This document shows positions 1 through 10,164 of a stretch of DNA of 64,000 nt, in pieces. Source of the stretch: Cereibacter azotoformans (GTDB lineage: Bacteria; Pseudomonadota; Alphaproteobacteria; Rhodobacterales; Rhodobacteraceae). Where the stretch lies: positions 2,818,501 to 2,882,500 of the forward strand of contig JAGFXX010000001.1 of NCBI GenBank assembly GCA_017599285.1, written 5' to 3'. The position numbers and the translations under genes are program-made. The notes under the pieces are model-generated. The model made no database searches. It saw only the letters and a program-made list of their open reading frames with translations, and was not told where the DNA came from. How positions within the stretch are numbered: position 1 is the first letter of the stretch; each line of letters begins with the position of its first letter.

Positions 1-55
1 CGTCGCCCTTGCCCTGCACGCCCTGACCGAAGTGCTTCTTGTCCGCATGTGCCAT
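1..55 (-). CDS. Partial hypothetical protein, N-terminal 18 residues
   Basis: Only the first 18 codons lie in the window (MAHADKKHFGQGVQGKGD); the gene runs off the left edge. The ATG is preceded on the minus strand by GTGAGGAACC, a good ribosome binding site, which is the main reason for calling a gene. The segment is hydrophilic and rich in Lys, Gly and His. No family can be assigned from so short a piece. Confidence 0.55.
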   Translation of the reverse strand, partial: MAHADKKHFGQGVQGKGD

Positions 56-151
56 AGGTTCCTCACTTCGGCGCCGTTCCGGGCGCCGTCAGAGCGAAAC
101 CGGGGGCACGGGCCGATGTTCCCGGCGACCCCAGCCCTGCCTCCGTGGCGG

Positions 152-1798
152 TCAGACCTCGAACCGGACCCAGCGGAGGCCGTAGCCCTCGAGTTCGACC
201 GTCAGTTCGGTCTTCTTCACCGAGATCTTGCCGCTGCCGAGGATCGGGCGGAGCGTGCCGATCGAGTCGATGTCGGAGAGGGAACAGGTCACGGTCTGCT
301 CCTGGCTGCCCAGGTTCGCGAGCGCGATCAGTGTCCGATCCTGCCAGTCATGGCGGATGGCGAAGACGGGGGCCTCGGCCATCGGCAGGACGGCATGGGT
401 GCCGAAGGCGATCTCGGGACATTCCCGCCGCCGCCGCATGAGCTGCTCCATGAACTTGAAGAACGAATCCGGCCGGTCCTGCTGCTCGGCGACGTTGACG
501 CGGGCAGGGGACCAGCGGCCCTCGGACACCACCGGGCGCAACAGCCTGTCGGCCGGCGCGGGCGAGAAGCCGCCGTTGTGCCCGCTCTCCCACTGCATCG
601 GCGCCCGCACCGCGAGACGACCGGGGATGTCGAGGTTCTCGGCCATGCCGATCTCTTCCCCGTAGAAGAGCACCGGCGCCCCCGGCATCGAGGTCATCAG
701 CGCATAGGCCATCCGCATCCGCGCCTCGTTACCCTTGAGCATCGTCGGCATCCGCCGGCGCAGCCCGCGCCCGAAGAGCTGCATGTCGGGATCCGGCCCG
801 AAGCTGGCAAAGACCTCCTGACGCTCGGCCTCGGTCAGCTTGTCGAGCGACCATTCGTCATGGTTGCGCAGGAAATGCGCCCAGCCGTCATCCGGCGCCA
901 GCTCGGGCATGTGGCGCAGCCCGTGCACGATCGGCCCCGCATCTTCGCGCGCCAGCGCCAGCGCCATGGCCTGATTGAGGTTGAAGTCGAGACACATGTG
1001 CAGCTCGTCGCCGTCCTCGTCGCCGAAGAAGCGCCGCACGTCGGGATAGTCGAGGTTCACCTCGCCCAGCAGCACCGCCTCGCCTGAGCGCCGGTTGATG
1101 AAGGCGCGCAGGTCGCGCAGCCAGCGGTGGGGCGCAAAGCCCTTGTCCTCGGTGGACATCTGCTCGAGCAGGAAGGGCACGGCGTCCACCCGAAATCCCG
1201 ACAGGCCGAGCTGCAGCCAGAAGCCGACGATGCGGCGGATCTCGTCCCGCACCGCGGGGTTCTCGACATTGAGGTCGGGCTGGTGGCTGTAGAAGCGGTG
1301 CAGGTAGTATTTCCGGGCCTTCGGGTCCCAGCTCCAGCTGCTGTCTTCCTCGCCCGGGAAGATCAGCGACGAGGCGTCCTCCTCGGGCTTCTCGTCGCGC
1401 CAGACATACCAGTCGTGGTAGGGCGAGGCCGGATCCGAGCGCGCCGCCTGAAACCAGGGATGCTCGCGCGAGGTGTGGTTCACGACAAGGTCGGCGATGA
1501 CTCGCATCCCGCGATCCCGTGCGCTCCGAAGAAACTCCACGAGATCGCCCATCGTGCCGAGCCGCGGATCGACGGCGTAATAGTCGGTCACATCGTAGCC
1601 GTCGTCGTGGTTGGGGCTCGGGTAGAAGGGCATCAGCCAGATACAGCTCACGCCAAGGCGGTCCAGATGGTCGAGCCGCCGGGTCAAGCCGGCAAAGTCG
1701 CCGACTCCGTCACCGTTGCTGTCCTGGAATGTCTCGACATCAAGGCAGTAGAAGACCGCGTTCTTCCACCAGACATCACTCGTGCGGCTGATATCCAT
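152..1798 (-). CDS. GH13 alpha-amylase family protein, trehalose-synthase-like
   Basis: A 548-aa glycoside hydrolase family 13 enzyme, probably cytoplasmic because no signal peptide is visible. The N-terminus reads WWKNAVFYCLDVETFQDSNG, typical of maltose alpha-D-glucosyltransferases (trehalose synthases). The GH13 catalytic triad is visible: nucleophile Asp205 in GFRVDAV, acid/base Glu246 in LGEVN, and Asp314 in FLRNHDE; VVNHTS near residue 105 is conserved region I. The length matches a lone TreS domain with no fused maltokinase. Known family members interconvert maltose and trehalose or hydrolyse related alpha-glucosides; the exact substrate is inferred. No treY/treZ/glg neighbour is seen, and it stands alone upstream of tRNA-Lys. 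Confidence 0.85.
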   Translation of the reverse strand: MDISRTSDVWWKNAVFYCLDVETFQDSNGDGVGDFAGLTRRLDHLDRLGVSCIWLMPFYPSPNHDDGYDVTDYYAVDPRLGTMGDLVEFLRSARDRGMRVIADLVVNHTSREHPWFQAARSDPASPYHDWYVWRDEKPEEDASSLIFPGEEDSSWSWDPKARKYYLHRFYSHQPDLNVENPAVRDEIRRIVGFWLQLGLSGFRVDAVPFLLEQMSTEDKGFAPHRWLRDLRAFINRRSGEAVLLGEVNLDYPDVRRFFGDEDGDELHMCLDFNLNQAMALALAREDAGPIVHGLRHMPELAPDDGWAHFLRNHDEWSLDKLTEAERQEVFASFGPDPDMQLFGRGLRRRMPTMLKGNEARMRMAYALMTSMPGAPVLFYGEEIGMAENLDIPGRLAVRAPMQWESGHNGGFSPAPADRLLRPVVSEGRWSPARVNVAEQQDRPDSFFKFMEQLMRRRRECPEIAFGTHAVLPMAEAPVFAIRHDWQDRTLIALANLGSQEQTVTCSLSDIDSIGTLRPILGSGKISVKKTELTVELEGYGLRWVRFEV

Positions 1799-1903
1799 CC
1801 TCAGCCTGCCCGAACACGCATGAAAACCTCCGCTTCTTTACGGAAGAGAACGCGGGCCGCGCGCAGGAGGTTCCCGGCAACCCTCAGACTGTTCTGGAAG
1901 AAA

Positions 1904-1978
1904 TGGTGAGCGGGGTGGGTATCGAACCCACGACCAGCTGATTAAAAGTCAGCTGCTCTACCACTGAGCTACCCGCCC
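1904..1978 (-). tRNA. tRNA-Lys (anticodon TTT)
   Basis: Read on the minus strand it begins GGGCGGGTAGCTCAG. The anticodon arm has loop CTTTTAA and anticodon TTT, the T arm is GTGGG-TTCGATA-CCCAC, and the acceptor 3' half is CCCGCTC, which pairs with the 5' end through one G-U. Discriminator A and an encoded CCA follow (1904-1906). Confidence 0.97.
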
Positions 1979-2121
1979 TCACCATGTCGGAAGCGGCGGT
2001 ACGACCGTCGTTCCTGACTGCGCCGCTCTCTACGCAACCGGCTCCGGGGGGTCAAGGGCCAATCGTGAAGAAAGATCGCCCGCTCTGGCAAAAAGATCCC
2101 GAGGGGCGTATAGGGTGCGGC

Positions 2122-2958
2122 ATGATGGACATGGGCGCTACCTCTGGCCTCGGCTTCATGAAGATGCATGGGGCGGGCAATGATTTCGTGGTGATCGACT
2201 CGCGCGGGCGCGGGGCGGTCATGTCGGCTGGCCTTGCGCGGGCGCTGGGCGACCGGCACCGCGGCGTGGGGTTCGACCAGTTGGCCGAGATCCGCGACCA
2301 TGAGGGCGCGGATTTCGCGCTGGACTTCTGGAACTCGGACGGGTCCCGCGCAGGCGCCTGCGGCAACGCGACCCGCTGTGTCTGCGATTACATCATGCGG
2401 GATCTGGGCCGGGACGCGGTGGCACTGGTCACCGCGCGCGGCCGTCTGCACGCGGTGCGCCGGACGGACGGGCTGGTGTCGGTGAACATGGGGGCGCCGC
2501 AGCTGCTGTGGTCCGAGATCCCGCTTGCCCGCGAGGTCGTCCCCGACAGCCTGCCTCTGGCCGGCGCACCGGCGGCGGTGGGGATGGGCAATCCGCATTG
2601 CGTCTTCTTTGTCGAAGATGCCGAGGCGGTCGATCTTGCGGGGCAGGGGGCGGCGGTCGAGACCGATCCGCTCTTCCCCGAACGGACGAACGTGGAGTTT
2701 GCGAGCCTCATCGGGCCGGACCGGTTGCGGCTGCGCGTCTGGGAGCGCGGGGCAGGCATCACGCTGGCCTGCGGCTCGGGGGCCTGCGCGACGGCGGTGG
2801 CCGCGGCCCGGCGCGGCCTGACGGGACGGCAGGTGGTGCTCGAGATGGACGGCGGCCCGCTCGAGGTGGACTGGCGCGAGGATGGCGTCTGGCTTTCGGG
2901 CCCCGTCGCCCATGTCTTCGAGGGGCGGCTCTCGCCCGCGATGATGGCGCTGGCATGA
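2122..2958 (+). CDS. dapF: Diaminopimelate epimerase
   Basis: Cytoplasmic, PLP-independent epimerase converting LL- to meso-diaminopimelate for peptidoglycan and lysine. The 278 residues carry the signature [11 protein letters not shown] at the start and both catalytic cysteines, Cys80 in [10 protein letters not shown] and Cys217 in LACGSGACA. An in-frame extension back to 1984 would run into tRNA-Lys flanking sequence and add residues unlike the family, so the ATG at 2122 (or 2125) is preferred. Its stop overlaps the mtaB start (ATGA), so the two are probably translationally coupled at the head of the dapF-to-rppH run. Confidence 0.96.
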   Translation: MMDMGATSGLGFMKMHGAGNDFVVIDSRGRGAVMSAGLARALGDRHRGVGFDQLAEIRDHEGADFALDFWNSDGSRAGACGNATRCVCDYIMRDLGRDAVALVTARGRLHAVRRTDGLVSVNMGAPQLLWSEIPLAREVVPDSLPLAGAPAAVGMGNPHCVFFVEDAEAVDLAGQGAAVETDPLFPERTNVEFASLIGPDRLRLRVWERGAGITLACGSGACATAVAAARRGLTGRQVVLEMDGGPLEVDWREDGVWLSGPVAHVFEGRLSPAMMALA

Positions 2959-4232
2959 GCGCGCCGGTCTTCTCCACGCTGGGCTGCCGGCTCAACGCCT
3001 ATGAGACCGAGGCGATGAAGGAGCTGGCCTCGGCCGCCGGCGTGGACAACGCCGTGGTGGTCAACACCTGCGCCGTGACCGCCGAGGCCGTGCGCAAGGC
3101 CAAGCAGGAGATCCGCCGCCTGCGTCGCGAGAATCCGGGCGCCACGATCATCGTCACCGGCTGCGCCGCGCAGACCGAGCCTGCGACCTTCTCGGCCATG
3201 CCCGAGGTCGACCGGGTGATCGGCAACACCGAGAAGATGCAGGCCTCGACCTGGGCTGCGATGGCGCCCGACCTGATCGGCGAGACCGAGCGGGTGCAGG
3301 TGGACGACATCCTGTCGGTGCGCGAGACGGCCGGCCACCTGATCGACGGCTTCGGCCGCCACCGCGCCTATGTGCAGGTCCAGAACGGCTGCGATCACCG
3401 CTGCACCTTCTGCATCATCCCCTACGGGCGGGGCAATTCGCGATCCGTCCCCGCCGGGGTGGTGGTCGAGCAGATCCGCCGGCTGGTGGACCGCGGCTTT
3501 GCCGAGGTGGTCCTGACCGGGGTGGATCTGACCTCGTGGGGTGCCGACCTGCCGGCGCAGCCCCGCTTGGGCGATCTGGTGATGCGTATCCTTCGGCTGG
3601 TGCCGGATCTGGCGCGGCTCAGGATCTCCTCGATCGATTCGATCGAGGCGGACGAGGCGCTGATGGGCGCCATCGCGACCGAGCCGCGGCTGATGCCGCA
3701 TCTGCATCTCAGCCTCCAGCATGGCGACGACCTGATCCTGAAGCGGATGAAGCGCCGCCACCTGCGCGACGACGCCATCCGCTTCTGCGAGGAGGCGCGG
3801 CGGCTGCGCCCCGACATCGTCTTCGGCGCCGACATCATCGCGGGCTTCCCGACCGAAAGCGAGCAGGCGTTCGAAAACTCGCTGAAGCTGGTCGGGGAGT
3901 GCGGGCTGACCTTCCTGCATGTGTTTCCGTTCTCGCCGCGCACGGGCACGCCCGCGGCGCGGATGCCGCAGCTGGCCGGTCCCCTGATCCGCGAGCGGGC
4001 GGCGCGGCTGCGCGAGGCTGGTGACGCGCGGCTTCTGGCGCATCTTGAGGCGCAGCGCGGCCTTTCCCATCGCGTGCTGACCGAGGGCCCGCGCATGGGG
4101 CGCACCGAGCAGTTCACCGAGGTCGCCTTTGCCGCCGACCTGCCCGAAGGACGGATCATTTCCGCCACCGTCACCGGCCATGCCGAGGGCCGCCTGACCG
4201 CCACGGTTGCCGAGGCCGGTCTCGCGGCGTAA
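2955..4232 (+). CDS. mtaB: tRNA t6A37 methylthiotransferase MtaB
   Basis: Radical-SAM enzyme that adds a methylthio group to N6-threonylcarbamoyladenosine-37 of tRNA. In its 425 residues the N-terminal MTTase domain has cluster cysteines Cys11, Cys39 and Cys70, and the radical-SAM motif CDHRCTFC supplies Cys146, Cys150 and Cys153. A TRAM-like tail ends the protein (roughly residues 365-425). The start is the ATG overlapping the dapF stop by 4 nt. The methylthiotransferase fold is certain; assignment to MtaB over MiaB or RimO rests on the [10 protein letters not shown] and [16 protein letters not shown] motifs. Confidence 0.93.
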   Translation: MSAPVFSTLGCRLNAYETEAMKELASAAGVDNAVVVNTCAVTAEAVRKAKQEIRRLRRENPGATIIVTGCAAQTEPATFSAMPEVDRVIGNTEKMQASTWAAMAPDLIGETERVQVDDILSVRETAGHLIDGFGRHRAYVQVQNGCDHRCTFCIIPYGRGNSRSVPAGVVVEQIRRLVDRGFAEVVLTGVDLTSWGADLPAQPRLGDLVMRILRLVPDLARLRISSIDSIEADEALMGAIATEPRLMPHLHLSLQHGDDLILKRMKRRHLRDDAIRFCEEARRLRPDIVFGADIIAGFPTESEQAFENSLKLVGECGLTFLHVFPFSPRTGTPAARMPQLAGPLIRERAARLREAGDARLLAHLEAQRGLSHRVLTEGPRMGRTEQFTEVAFAADLPEGRIISATVTGHAEGRLTATVAEAGLAA

Positions 4233-4262
4233 AACCCGGCCATTCCAGTGAAAGGCCCTTCC

Positions 4263-5783
4263 ATGACCGCACCGAAACCCGTCGTTCTCTGCATCCTCGA
4301 CGGCTGGGGTCTGCGTGCCGAGCGCGAGGCGAACGCCGTGGCGCTGGCCAATACCCCGACCTTCGACCGGCTGATGGCGACCTGCCCCAATGCGACGCTG
4401 ATCACCCACGGCCCCGACGTGGGCCTGCCGCGCGGGCAGATGGGCAATTCCGAGGTGGGGCATACCAACATCGGCGCGGGCCGGGTGGTAGCGATGGATC
4501 TCGGCGCCATCGACCTCGCCATCGAGGAGGGCACCTTCGCGCGGAACCCGGCGCTCTGCGACTTCATCGCAAAGGTGAAGGCCAAGGGCGGCACGGCGCA
4601 TCTGATGGGCGTCGTCTCGGACGGCGGGGTGCATGGCCACATCCAGCACCTGATCGCCGCGGTCGAGGTGATCGCGGCCTCGGGCGTGCCGGTGGTGATC
4701 CATGCGATCACCGACGGCCGCGACGTCGCGCCGACCTCGGCGGGCGGTTTCGTGCAGCAGCTGGCCGAGGCGCTGCCTGCGGGGGCCAGCATCGGCACGG
4801 TGATCGGACGCTACTGGGCGATGGACCGCGACAAGCGGTGGGACCGGGTCAAGCGGGCCTCGGATGCGATGCTGCACGGGCAGGGCGAGCGGGCGGCGGA
4901 CGCCGTGGCCGCCGTGGCGGCGGCGCTGGCCCGCGGCGAGACCGACGAGTTCATCGCGCCGACCGTGATCGGCAGCTATACCGGCGCCATGGACGGCGAC
5001 GGCTTCTTCTGCCTCAACTTCCGGGCCGACCGCGCGCGCGAGATCCTTGCCGGCCTCGCCCAGCCCGGGTTCGACGCCTACGACACCGGCCGGCGCCCGG
5101 ACTGGTCGGGCTTCCTCGGGATGGTGGACTATTCCACCGAGCACGACCGCTTCATGACCACCGCCTATCCCAAGCAGGTGATCCGCAACACGCTGGGCGA
5201 ATGGGTGGCCAGCCACGGGCTGCGCCAGTTCCGCATCGCCGAGACCGAGAAATACCCCCATGTCACCTTCTTCCTGAACGGCGGCAAGGAGGTGCCCGAG
5301 GCGGGCGAGGACCGCTACATGGCCAATTCGCCCAAGGTCGCGACCTATGACCTCAAGCCCGAGATGTCGGCCCCGGATGTCAGCGACCATCTCGTGCAGG
5401 CGATCGGCGAGGGCTATGACCTGATCGTGGTGAACTACGCCAACCCCGACATGGTGGGCCATACCGGCGATCTGAGGGCCGCCATGGCCGCCTGCGAGGA
5501 GGTGGACCGCGGGCTCGGCCGTGCGGTCGAGGCGGTGTGCCAAGCGGGCGGGGCGATGATCGTGACCGCCGACCACGGCAACTGCGAAACGATGATCGAT
5601 CCCGAGACCGGCGGGCCGCACACGGCGCATACGACGAACCCGGTGCCGGTGATCCTCGTCGGCGGGCCGGCGGGGGCGCGGCTGCGCGCCGGTCGGCTGG
5701 CCGATCTGGCCCCGACGCTGCTTGAGCTGATGGGCCTGCCGCAGCCCGAGGAGATGACCGGCCGGAGCCTGATCGAGGCATGA
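4263..5783 (+). CDS. gpmI: 2,3-bisphosphoglycerate-independent phosphoglycerate mutase
   Basis: Interconverts 3- and 2-phosphoglycerate in glycolysis and gluconeogenesis using two metal ions. The 506-aa length is normal for the family. Asp13 in LCILDGWG and the phosphorylated Ser63 in GQMGNSEVGHTN are visible, and the metal site VTADHGNCE lies near the C-terminus. A GTG 15 nt upstream is in frame, but the ATG at 4263 opens the family-typical MTAPKPVVLCILDGWG. It follows mtaB by 30 nt and overlaps the next gene by ATGA. Confidence 0.96.
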   Translation: MTAPKPVVLCILDGWGLRAEREANAVALANTPTFDRLMATCPNATLITHGPDVGLPRGQMGNSEVGHTNIGAGRVVAMDLGAIDLAIEEGTFARNPALCDFIAKVKAKGGTAHLMGVVSDGGVHGHIQHLIAAVEVIAASGVPVVIHAITDGRDVAPTSAGGFVQQLAEALPAGASIGTVIGRYWAMDRDKRWDRVKRASDAMLHGQGERAADAVAAVAAALARGETDEFIAPTVIGSYTGAMDGDGFFCLNFRADRAREILAGLAQPGFDAYDTGRRPDWSGFLGMVDYSTEHDRFMTTAYPKQVIRNTLGEWVASHGLRQFRIAETEKYPHVTFFLNGGKEVPEAGEDRYMANSPKVATYDLKPEMSAPDVSDHLVQAIGEGYDLIVVNYANPDMVGHTGDLRAAMAACEEVDRGLGRAVEAVCQAGGAMIVTADHGNCETMIDPETGGPHTAHTTNPVPVILVGGPAGARLRAGRLADLAPTLLELMGLPQPEEMTGRSLIEA

Positions 5784-6892
5784 TCCGCGCGCTCGTCCTT
5801 GCGCTGGGCCTTCTCGCCACGCCGGCCTCGGCCGTGACCGTGGCGCAGGAGGCAGCGCAGGCGGCGCGCGATCTTCAGGCCGCGGTCACGGCGCTGCAAC
5901 AGGCGCAGGGCGCGCGCGACCGGGTGGCCGCGCTGACCACCACGATCCGCGCCTACGAGCGCGGTCTGGCGGCCCTGCGCGAGAATCTGCGTCAGGCGGC
6001 CATCCGCGAGTCGGTGCTCGAGATGCTGCTCGAGGCCAAGCGCGACGAGATCTCGCAGCTTCTGGGCGTGCTCGCGCGGATGGATGCGCGTCCGGGGCCC
6101 TTGCTGCTGATGCATCCTGCGGGGCCGCTGGGCACCGCGCGGTCGGGCATGATCCTGTCGGACGTGACGCCCGCGCTGCTGGCCCAGGCCGAGTCGCTGC
6201 GCCAGCAGGTGCGCGAGATGCGCGACCTGCGCGAGTTGCAGACCGCAGCCGGAAAGACGCTGGCCGAGGGGCTCGCGGTCGCGCAGGAGGCGCGGACGGA
6301 GCTGAGCAAGGCCATCTCGGATCGGGTGGATCTGCCGACGCGCTTCACCGAGGATCCCGAGGTGCTGAGGGGGCTGCTGGAAAGCGCCGACACGCTCGAC
6401 GCCTTCGCGGGCGGGCTGGCCACCGGCGATCCCGATGCCGCCGCGCGCGATTTCGAGGGCGCGCGGGGCCGCCTGCCGCTGCCGGTGCTGGGCACGATCC
6501 TGCGCCGGGCCAACGAGGCCGATGCGGCCGGGGTCCGCCGGCCCGGCATCCTGATCGCCGCGCGGCCGCAGGCGCTGGTGACCGCCCCCTGGCCGGCCAC
6601 GATCCGCTACCGCGGACCGCTTCTCGACTACGGAAATGTGATGATTCTCGAGCCCGGCGCCGGTTATCTGCTGGTGTTGGCCGGACTGGGCACCGTCTAT
6701 GGTGACACGGGCGAGGTCGTCGCCGCAGGGGCGCCGCTGGGGCTGATGGGGGGCGAGCCGCGCGCGACCGATCCCGCCGCAACCGGCGGGTCGGGCGCTG
6801 GCGCTCGGGATACGGAAACGCTTTACTTGGAACTGAGACAAGGGGCCGAGCCGGTCGATCCGGCGGACTGGTTCGAGGCAAACGGGGAATAG
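5780..6892 (+). CDS. EnvC-like murein hydrolase activator with degenerate LytM domain
   Basis: A 370-aa exported protein. Residues 1-19 are a signal peptide ending ATPASA, residues ~20-190 are a long Ala/Arg/Glu/Leu-rich coiled coil, and ~265-370 form an M23/LytM-like domain ending LYLELRQGAEPVDPADWF. The metal-binding histidines of active M23 peptidases are missing (YGNVMILEPGAGYLLVLAG has no His), as in EnvC proteins that activate amidases rather than cut murein themselves. It lies between gpmI (4-nt overlap) and ctpA (7 nt), an arrangement common in alphaproteobacteria. A role in daughter-cell septal peptidoglycan splitting is inferred from the family. Confidence 0.82.
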   Translation: MIRALVLALGLLATPASAVTVAQEAAQAARDLQAAVTALQQAQGARDRVAALTTTIRAYERGLAALRENLRQAAIRESVLEMLLEAKRDEISQLLGVLARMDARPGPLLLMHPAGPLGTARSGMILSDVTPALLAQAESLRQQVREMRDLRELQTAAGKTLAEGLAVAQEARTELSKAISDRVDLPTRFTEDPEVLRGLLESADTLDAFAGGLATGDPDAAARDFEGARGRLPLPVLGTILRRANEADAAGVRRPGILIAARPQALVTAPWPATIRYRGPLLDYGNVMILEPGAGYLLVLAGLGTVYGDTGEVVAAGAPLGLMGGEPRATDPAATGGSGAGARDTETLYLELRQGAEPVDPADWFEANGE

Positions 6893-6899
6893 GACCGGC

Positions 6900-8249
6900 A
6901 TGAGGAAATACATGATGGCCGCGCTGGGCGGCACTGTCGCCGGCGTGCTGATGGCGACCCAGGTGGCCGGGCCCCTCATCGCGCAGGAGCAGCAGCGGTC
7001 GAAGACGGTTTATGAACAGCTCGACCTGTTCGGCGACATCTTCGAGCGCATCCGCGCGCAATATGTCGAGGAAGTCGAGACCGACAAGCTGATCGAGGCG
7101 GCGATCAACGGGATGCTGACCTCGCTCGACCCCCATTCCAGCTATCTGCCGCCCGATGATTTCAACGACATGCAGGTGCAGACCCGCGGCGAGTTCGGCG
7201 GGCTCGGCATCGAGGTCACGCAGGAAGAGGGCTTCGTCAAGGTCGTCTCGCCGATGGACGGCACGCCCGCCGATGCGGCCGGGATCGAGGCCGGCGACTT
7301 CATCACCCATGTGAACGGCGAGACGGTGCTGGGCCTCACGCTCGATCAGGCGGTGGACATGATGCGCGGCCCCGTAGGCTCGGAGATCATCATCACCGTG
7401 GTGCGCGAGGGCACGGCCGAGCCGTTCGACGTCTCGATCATCCGCGACACGATCAAGCTGGTGGCGGCGCGCAGCCGGGTGGTGGGAAATACCGTCGTGG
7501 TGCGCCTGACCACCTTCAACGACCAGACCTTCTCGGGCCTCAAGGAGGGGCTGGAGAGCGGTGCCAAGGAACTCGGCGGGCTCGACAAGGTCAACGGGAT
7601 CGTCCTCGACCTGCGCAACAACCCGGGCGGGCTGCTCACGCAGGCGATCCAGGTCTCGGACGCCTTCCTCGACAAGGGCGAGATCGTCTCGACGCGGGGC
7701 CGCGCCGCGGGCGACGGCGAGCGGTTCAACGCGACGGCCGGTGACCTGATCGGCGGCAAGCCGATGGTCGTGCTGATCAACGGCGGGTCGGCCTCGGCCT
7801 CGGAGATCGTGGCGGGCGCGCTGCAGGACCACCGCCGCGCCATCGTCGTCGGCACCAAGAGCTTCGGCAAGGGATCGGTCCAGACGGTAATCCCGCTGCG
7901 CGGCGAGGGCGCGATGCGGCTGACCACCGCGCGCTACTACACGCCGTCGGGCCGCTCGATCCAGGCGCTGGGCGTGGCGCCGGACATCGTGGTGAACCAG
8001 CCGCCGAGCCGGCCCGCCGGGACCGAGGAAGAGGACGCCGCCGCGCCGGGCCCGGCGGCCCGCAACCGCTCGGAGGCGGATCTGCGGGGCGTGCTCTCGA
8101 ACGATTCGATGAGCGATGACGAAAGGAAGCAGCTCGAAGCCGAGCGGGCGCGCGCCGAAGAGGCGGCCAAGCTGCGGGACGAGGATTACCAGCTGGCCTA
8201 TGCGGTCGATATCCTCAAGGGCCTCGCCGCCATCGAAGTGAAACCGTGA
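6900..8249 (+). CDS. ctpA: S41 C-terminal processing peptidase
   Basis: Periplasmic PDZ-containing serine protease of 449 residues. Residues 1-28 are an uncleaved or cleaved signal segment. A PDZ domain spans about 95-170 (EFGGLGIEV start). The S41 catalytic domain has Ser299 in GGSASASEI and Lys324 in SFGKGS, the 25-residue spacing expected for the Ser-Lys dyad. The C-terminus is a charged helix rich in Glu and Ala. Next to an EnvC-like protein it may process or turn over envelope proteins; that link is inference. Confidence 0.93.
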
Positions 8250-8256
8250 GGCGGCC

Positions 8257-8745
8257 ATGGAGCGCGTGATCGACCCCGAGGCCTTGCCCTACCGCCCCTG
8301 CGTGGGCATCGTGCTGATCAACCGCGAGGGGCTCATCTTCGCCGGCCAGCGGATCGACAGCCCGGTGCCGGCCTGGCAGATGCCGCAGGGCGGCATTGAT
8401 GCGGACGAGAAGCCGCGCCAGGCGGCGCTTCGCGAGCTGCAGGAGGAGACCGGCATCCCCGAGGATCTGGTCGAGTTCGTGGCCAAGGCGCCGGAATGGG
8501 TAACCTACGATCTGCCGCCCGATCTTCTGGGCCGCGTGTGGGGCGGGAAATACCGCGGGCAGCGGCAGAAATGGTTCCTGTTCCGCTATCTGGGCACGGA
8601 CGAACAGATCGGGATCGCAACCGAGCACGCCGAATTCTCGTGCTGGCGATGGATCGGGGCCGAGGAGATGGTGGCCTCGATCGTGCCGTTCAAGCGCCCC
8701 GTCTATGAGCGGGTGGTGGCGATGTTCCGCGAGCACCTGTCCTGA
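8257..8745 (+). CDS. rppH: RNA pyrophosphohydrolase (Nudix)
   Basis: A 162-aa Nudix hydrolase that removes pyrophosphate from the 5' end of mRNA to trigger decay. The Nudix box spans residues 45-67 with Glu51, Arg59-Glu60 and Glu63-Glu64 in the expected spacing. The N-terminus ([19 protein letters not shown]) and the WFLFRYLG segment are RppH/YgdP hallmarks. It begins 7 nt after ctpA and is probably the last gene of the operon; a conserved hairpin element follows. Confidence 0.93.
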
Positions 8746-8778
8746 CCCTTTGAAGGGCGCGCGTCGGCCGGCGGTGGA

Positions 8779-8874
8779 CGGGGGCTTCGCGCCCCCGATG
8801 CCCCGCCCTGCGGGCGCGGCGGCTCCTCACTGCCTTCGTCGCATCCCCCGCGGGATATTTGGACAGAGTGAAGG
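8779..8874 (-). repeat. Composite hairpin/GGATATTTGG element, copy 1
   Basis: Between convergent rppH and folC. On the plus strand: hairpin 1 CGGGGGC-TTCGC-GCCCCCG (8779-8797), hairpin 2 CGCCC-TGC-GGGCG (about 8803-8815), then a tail with CGGGATATTTGGACAGAG (8851-8868). The tail begins 16 nt beyond the folC stop when read on the minus strand. The same architecture recurs at 47276 and 60766. It may terminate or stabilise folC mRNA; the function is inferred. Confidence 0.75.
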
Positions 8875-8889
8875 GACGGAAGGGGCGTT

Positions 8890-10164
8890 TCAGCCGTTCT
8901 CGCGCAGGATCGTGCCGGCGAGGTAGAGCGAACCGCAGATGAGGACGCGCGCGGCCGGGTCCTGCCGGGCGATGCCGGCGAGGGCGTCGGCGACCGACGG
9001 CGCGGTCGAGGCGGCCAGTCCGATGGCTTCGGCGGCGGCCCGGGTCTCGTCCGCGGGCAGCGTGTTCTTCTCGCCGGGGATATCAACCGCGTGGAGCCGC
9101 GCCGCATGGGACGCGAGGGGGCGCATGTAGCCCGCCACATCCTTGGTGTTCAGCATCCCGCAGATCAGATGCGTGGTCCGCGGCGGCATCCGCGCCAGCG
9201 TCGCGGCCACCGCTTCGCCGCCGGCCGGGTTGTGCCCGCCGTCGAGCCACAGTTCGATCCCCGGAGCGCTCTCGGGCAGGGGGCCGCGGCGGAGGCGCTG
9301 CATCCGGGCCGGCCAGTCGGCGCGGGTGACGGCGGCCTCGCAGGCGGGTTCGGGGGCGCCGAGGTGGCGCAGGGCCATGAGGGCCGCGCCGGCGTTCTGG
9401 ATCTGATGCGGGCCCGGCAGGTTCGGAAGCGGCAGGTCCAGGAGGCCGGACTCGTCCTGGAAGATCATCCGGCCCCGCTCTTCCCAGACCTGCCACTGCT
9501 GGCCGTGGGCGAGGAGCGGCACGCCGAGCCGCGCCGCCCGCGCCTCGATGACCTCGAGCGCGGCCGCCTCCTGGGGCCCAACCACGCACGGGATGCGCCG
9601 CTTGAGGATGCCGGCCTTTTCGCCCGCAATCTCGGGCAGGGTCTCGCCGAGAAACTGCTGATGGTCGATCGAGACCGGGGTGATGATGGTCAGGCGGGGT
9701 TCATCGACCACGTTGGTCGCGTCGAGCCGGCCGCCGAGGCCCACCTCGAGGAGGGTGCAATCGGCCGGCGTGCGCGCGAAGGCGAGGAAGGCTGCGCAGG
9801 TCGTGATCTCGAAGAAGGTGATCGGGTCGGGGCCGTTGGCCTCGAGACATTCGTCCAGGAGCGCGGCGAGCGCCGGCTCGGAGATCAGCTCTCCGGCAAG
9901 GCGGATGCGCTCGTGGAACCGCGCGAGATGGGGCGAGGTGTAGGCGTGGACCCGAAGCCCCTGCGCCTCGAGCCCGGCCCGGATCATGGCCTGAGTCGAG
10001 CCCTTGCCGTTCGTCCCGGCGATATGGATCACCGGCGGCAGCGACCGTTCGGGATGACCGAGCCCCGCCAGCAGACGGTGCACCCGGTCCAGCGTCAGGT
10101 CGATGACCTTCGGATGAAGCGACATCATCCGGTCGAGGATGATGTCGGAGGCGGGCAGGCTCAC
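8890..10164 (-). CDS. folC: Bifunctional folylpolyglutamate synthase/dihydrofolate synthase
   Basis: ATP-dependent ligase that makes dihydrofolate and adds glutamates to folates in the cytoplasm. The 424-aa product has the Mur-ligase-type P-loop GTNGKGST at residues 50-57, the SPHL motif after it, and WLDGGHNPAG in the C-terminal domain. The chosen start is a GTG overlapping the accD stop (GTGA), giving translational coupling. An internal ATG-ATG about 36 nt downstream is the alternative. Pairing with accD is common in proteobacteria. Confidence 0.93.
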   Translation of the reverse strand: MSLPASDIILDRMMSLHPKVIDLTLDRVHRLLAGLGHPERSLPPVIHIAGTNGKGSTQAMIRAGLEAQGLRVHAYTSPHLARFHERIRLAGELISEPALAALLDECLEANGPDPITFFEITTCAAFLAFARTPADCTLLEVGLGGRLDATNVVDEPRLTIITPVSIDHQQFLGETLPEIAGEKAGILKRRIPCVVGPQEAAALEVIEARAARLGVPLLAHGQQWQVWEERGRMIFQDESGLLDLPLPNLPGPHQIQNAGAALMALRHLGAPEPACEAAVTRADWPARMQRLRRGPLPESAPGIELWLDGGHNPAGGEAVAATLARMPPRTTHLICGMLNTKDVAGYMRPLASHAARLHAVDIPGEKNTLPADETRAAAEAIGLAASTAPSVADALAGIARQDPAARVLICGSLYLAGTILRENG

